Source: Paramecium octaurelia
Lineage: Eukaryota; Ciliophora; Oligohymenophorea; Peniculida; Parameciidae
Direction: 5' to 3'
Assembly: GCA_905182995.1 (NCBI GenBank)
Contig: CAJJDP010000081.1
Location: 311,466-375,465 of the forward strand
DNA: 64,000 nt
The stretch's first letter is position 1. Each line of letters opens with the position of its first letter. This document shows, in pieces, positions 61,500 through 64,000 of this stretch. The position numbers were made by a program, and so were the translations under genes. A model generated the notes under the pieces. It was not told the origin of the DNA. It did not search any database and saw only the letters and a list, made by a program, of their open reading frames with translations.

Positions 61500-63900
61500 T
61501 TGGGAAGTTTGAATCCTAATTTTATGTTTATGGGTGACATAAACCCGAAGCGAAAAACCTTAAAAACCTTGTTAGATAAAAAGTGTGGAATTTCCACTGA
61601 AATGTCTAGTTCATAAAGCATTATGTGATTAAGAAAATCGGGAAGTAAAGGATATGTAAAGTTGCGAAAAATAATAAAATATTGTTATTACTATTTACCT
61701 CTAATCACATGATTAGTTCTTTCATTCCAATATAATTAAAGTCAAGAGTAAGCTCCAACAATAGAATTTTTAAAGCAGTAGATAGGGCGTAACCGAGATA
61801 AGTTCTAATAATAATAATTAAAGGTTATTTTATTAAAACGCGTTTATTTTACGGCATAACTAGTCATGCTCCTTTTGTAAGAAATATTTTTCTCGGTCAT
61901 AATTGTTAAAATTGTTAGTAAAAGCTATTTATTATGTGATTTATATTGAATGAATGCTCAAAGATATAGTTCAATTTGAATTCTATAATAAAAATTTTCT
62001 TAATACATAATTAAGCAATATGAAATTAGAATTGCAGTCAAAGATTAGTGAAAAAAAAATGATTAAGTGTTTCAATTATTTAAAAATAAACCAACATAAG
62101 AATGTTAATTATGTTCATTTGACAATACTAAAGGTAGTTATAATATTTTATGAAGAAGAATACTAGTTTATTTTACTTTCTCATCCTGATTTAGAAGACA
62201 CGTAATAAACAAAGATTTTGGATAAGTCTCCATTTCTAATTAAGTACGTCATGTTAAAAGTAATTAGTTACTGTCTGATGAGCTTTTAAAATAGAACAGA
62301 AGCACATGACTTTAATAGGGAAGAATTAATCATAAAGGGGCACTAAAAACAATCAAAATTCTGTAATTGATTATAGTTCAAGAAGACTTCTCTATAAATT
62401 GGAAATAAATGTAGAAATTAATAATCTTTTGAATAGACTTGTTTGTAAATATTGCCTCAGGAATAGTTAAAATGCTTCAAATTAAATGGTTTGCAATTTA
62501 TGACTAAAGAAACATTGTTATAACAATTCTGAATTTAAAAGAAAAACTGTTTAACACACAACCGGAATACATTATCAGGATATGTCTCTATTTCAAGTAT
62601 AAGTAAAAGCGGATTCTTATTTCAAAGTATTTTCAAATTTATATTTAGATTTTATAATTTGATATGACCTCTTTGATGTAGATATTTTCGATAATTATAA
62701 AATTTACCTAATTTGGATATCAAATCATTTTAGGAGTAGATGGACCCTTTAAAATTATATGACTCCTAGAAAAATTAAATTATATAATTATTATATGACT
62801 CCTCTTCTCAGATAATTTTCCAAGCAAAAATTACTAACTTGAATCTAATTATTTACTTGCTAATTGTTTTATGTATTTAATTTTACCAACACTGAAAATT
62901 TTGTTCTATTGAGTTCAATTACAAGAGAATCAAACAAATAATTCATTTAGTTACAATTGAAGCATAATAGTGTCTTTATAATTGGTAATAAATTTAAACA
63001 ACTTACTCTCCACTTTAGTTTTAGAAGCTATCATTCAAACAATTTGAAGATTTTTATCCTGAGAAGGAAGCAAAGATTATTGTAACTTATTAATAAGGAA
63101 ACTTTATTAGATATTAAGAGATTATAAAGTACTGTAAGGTAATAAATTGATTTTTAGAATCATTTCATAACATTAGGATCCTATTAAGAAAAAGAAGAAA
63201 TACTAGTTTTAAAATGTAATTTTTCAGGGGTTCACCGATTTCCCCATCAATATTCAATATTTGTTTAGATGAATTTCTGATAGAGTTCAAATAAAAATGT
63301 CATTTAATAAGCATAATTATATTGCTTATGCAGATGACTTATTATTCTGGATAGAACATTCATACGAAAAGTTTTAAGAAAGTATAAATTGGAACTTGCG
63401 AATAAATAAGTCAAAAATCAGCAATTTTTTTACATAAAGAATCAATCAAAAACGACAACTTCTGAAATATTAGGCTTTCTAATTTTAACAAAATATTGCT
63501 ATCATGTTGTTGAGTTAGAGAATGATGGAAAAATCAGAAACCACATTAAAACCTTATCAATTCGAAAAGCCAAAATATTAATTTGGATTATCGTGAAATA
63601 AAAATAAAGGGTGCAATTCTTGTGATTAATTCTTGCTTTATGATTCTAAGAAATTTGTTAATTTTATAATCTGAAACAACTGAATAATTGATGCAAGAGC
63701 TCCAAAATTTCCAATAATTCATACACAAAGTAACCTATGTGCATAAAATAAATGCGCCTAGTAAATAAGCCACATATTTCTGTTACCAATTATTATGTAT
63801 CTAAGATATAGATCTATTTTAGAAGAATATCTACTCTAAAGTAAGCAGCAACTTAGGATGAAAGATTTAGCCAATATAGACATTGATGGAAAAAAATGAA
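61500..63900 (+). mobile_element. Non-LTR (LINE-type) retrotransposon relic
   Basis: Two landmarks of a LINE second ORF occur in the right order and spacing. At 61533 the frame reads NFMFMGDINPKRK, like the GDxN motif of the apurinic-type endonuclease. At 63229 the frame reads GSPISPSIFNICLDEFLIEF, the reverse-transcriptase segment before the catalytic loop, and at 63327 YIAYADDLLFW carries the catalytic YADD. About 1.8 kb separates GDIN from YADD, as in L1-type elements. The two RT motifs are in different frames and a third frame continues with TSEILGFLILT near 63464, so the element is broken. It runs into the terminal N gap. No target-site duplications or poly(A) end could be placed. Confidence 0.7.
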
Positions 63901-63953
63901 TACAAGCAATAATACCTTTTAATTTACGGATAAAAATTTCAATTCTGATAAAT

Positions 63954-64000
63954 NNNNNNNNNNNNNNNNNNNNNNNNNNNNNNNNNNNNNNNNNNNNNNN
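63954..64000. other. Assembly gap (run of N)
   Basis: 47 undetermined bases at the end of the window, downstream of the retroelement relic. The true gap size is unknown. Confidence 0.95.

Noticed and set aside
1-64000. CRISPR array, bacterial operon, tRNA or rRNA genes
   Set aside because: No regularly spaced repeats, no bacterial start signals and no cloverleaf or rRNA-like blocks seen; the code and introns are ciliate.

Overview
The window is nuclear DNA from a ciliate, most likely a Paramecium macronuclear scaffold. Almost every gene reads cleanly only if TAA and TAG encode glutamine and TGA is the sole stop. Genes are interrupted by tiny introns, mostly 20-32 nt with GTA...TAG ends. The DNA is AT-rich, intergenic spacers are often under 100 bp, and the gene set is ciliate-like (trichocyst matrix protein, SF-assemblin, SHIPPO and CFAP97-type ciliary proteins). 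I worked the exon structures out by hand. Where I give an amino-acid length, coordinates minus introns divide exactly by three.

Layout. 0-6 kb: coiled-coil genes, an EF-hand-like protein and a CDCA7-type zinc-finger protein. 6-10 kb: a mitochondrial calcium uniporter (MCU) and a NEK-type kinase. 10-15 kb: a small C2HC zinc-finger protein, an unknown protein and a cyclic-nucleotide-type K+ channel. 15-19 kb: a TPR protein with one in-frame TGA and an FCP1/SCP-type phosphatase. 19-23 kb: an ESF2/ABT1 ribosome-biogenesis factor, a signal-peptide-peptidase-like membrane protein lacking one catalytic Asp, and a PX-domain sorting nexin. 24-27 kb: an R2R3 Myb factor and uracil phosphoribosyltransferase. 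28-31 kb: a SHIPPO-repeat protein and an unknown gene with odd introns. 31-44 kb: mostly coiled-coil or low-complexity proteins, including a 1015-residue one and a CFAP97-like one. 44-48 kb: a pseudokinase, a trichocyst matrix protein and an SF-assemblin.

From about 49.6 kb to the N-run at 63954 the sequence is gene-poor. It contains decayed reading frames and a non-LTR retrotransposon relic (endonuclease GDIN and reverse-transcriptase YADD motifs, frame broken). It also has three exact head-to-tail duplications, each split by a single N (50672, 54221, 59252). These look like unmerged contig overlaps, not biology. This arm may be subtelomeric or a poorly assembled repeat-rich region; no telomere repeat is visible.

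The genes are not an operon and I see no single new pathway. The most unusual items are the degenerate SPP-like protein, the pseudokinase, the in-frame TGA in the TPR gene and the retroelement relic. Because only TGA stops translation, open frames of 100 codons or more arise by chance here, so short uncharacterised ORFs carry low confidence.
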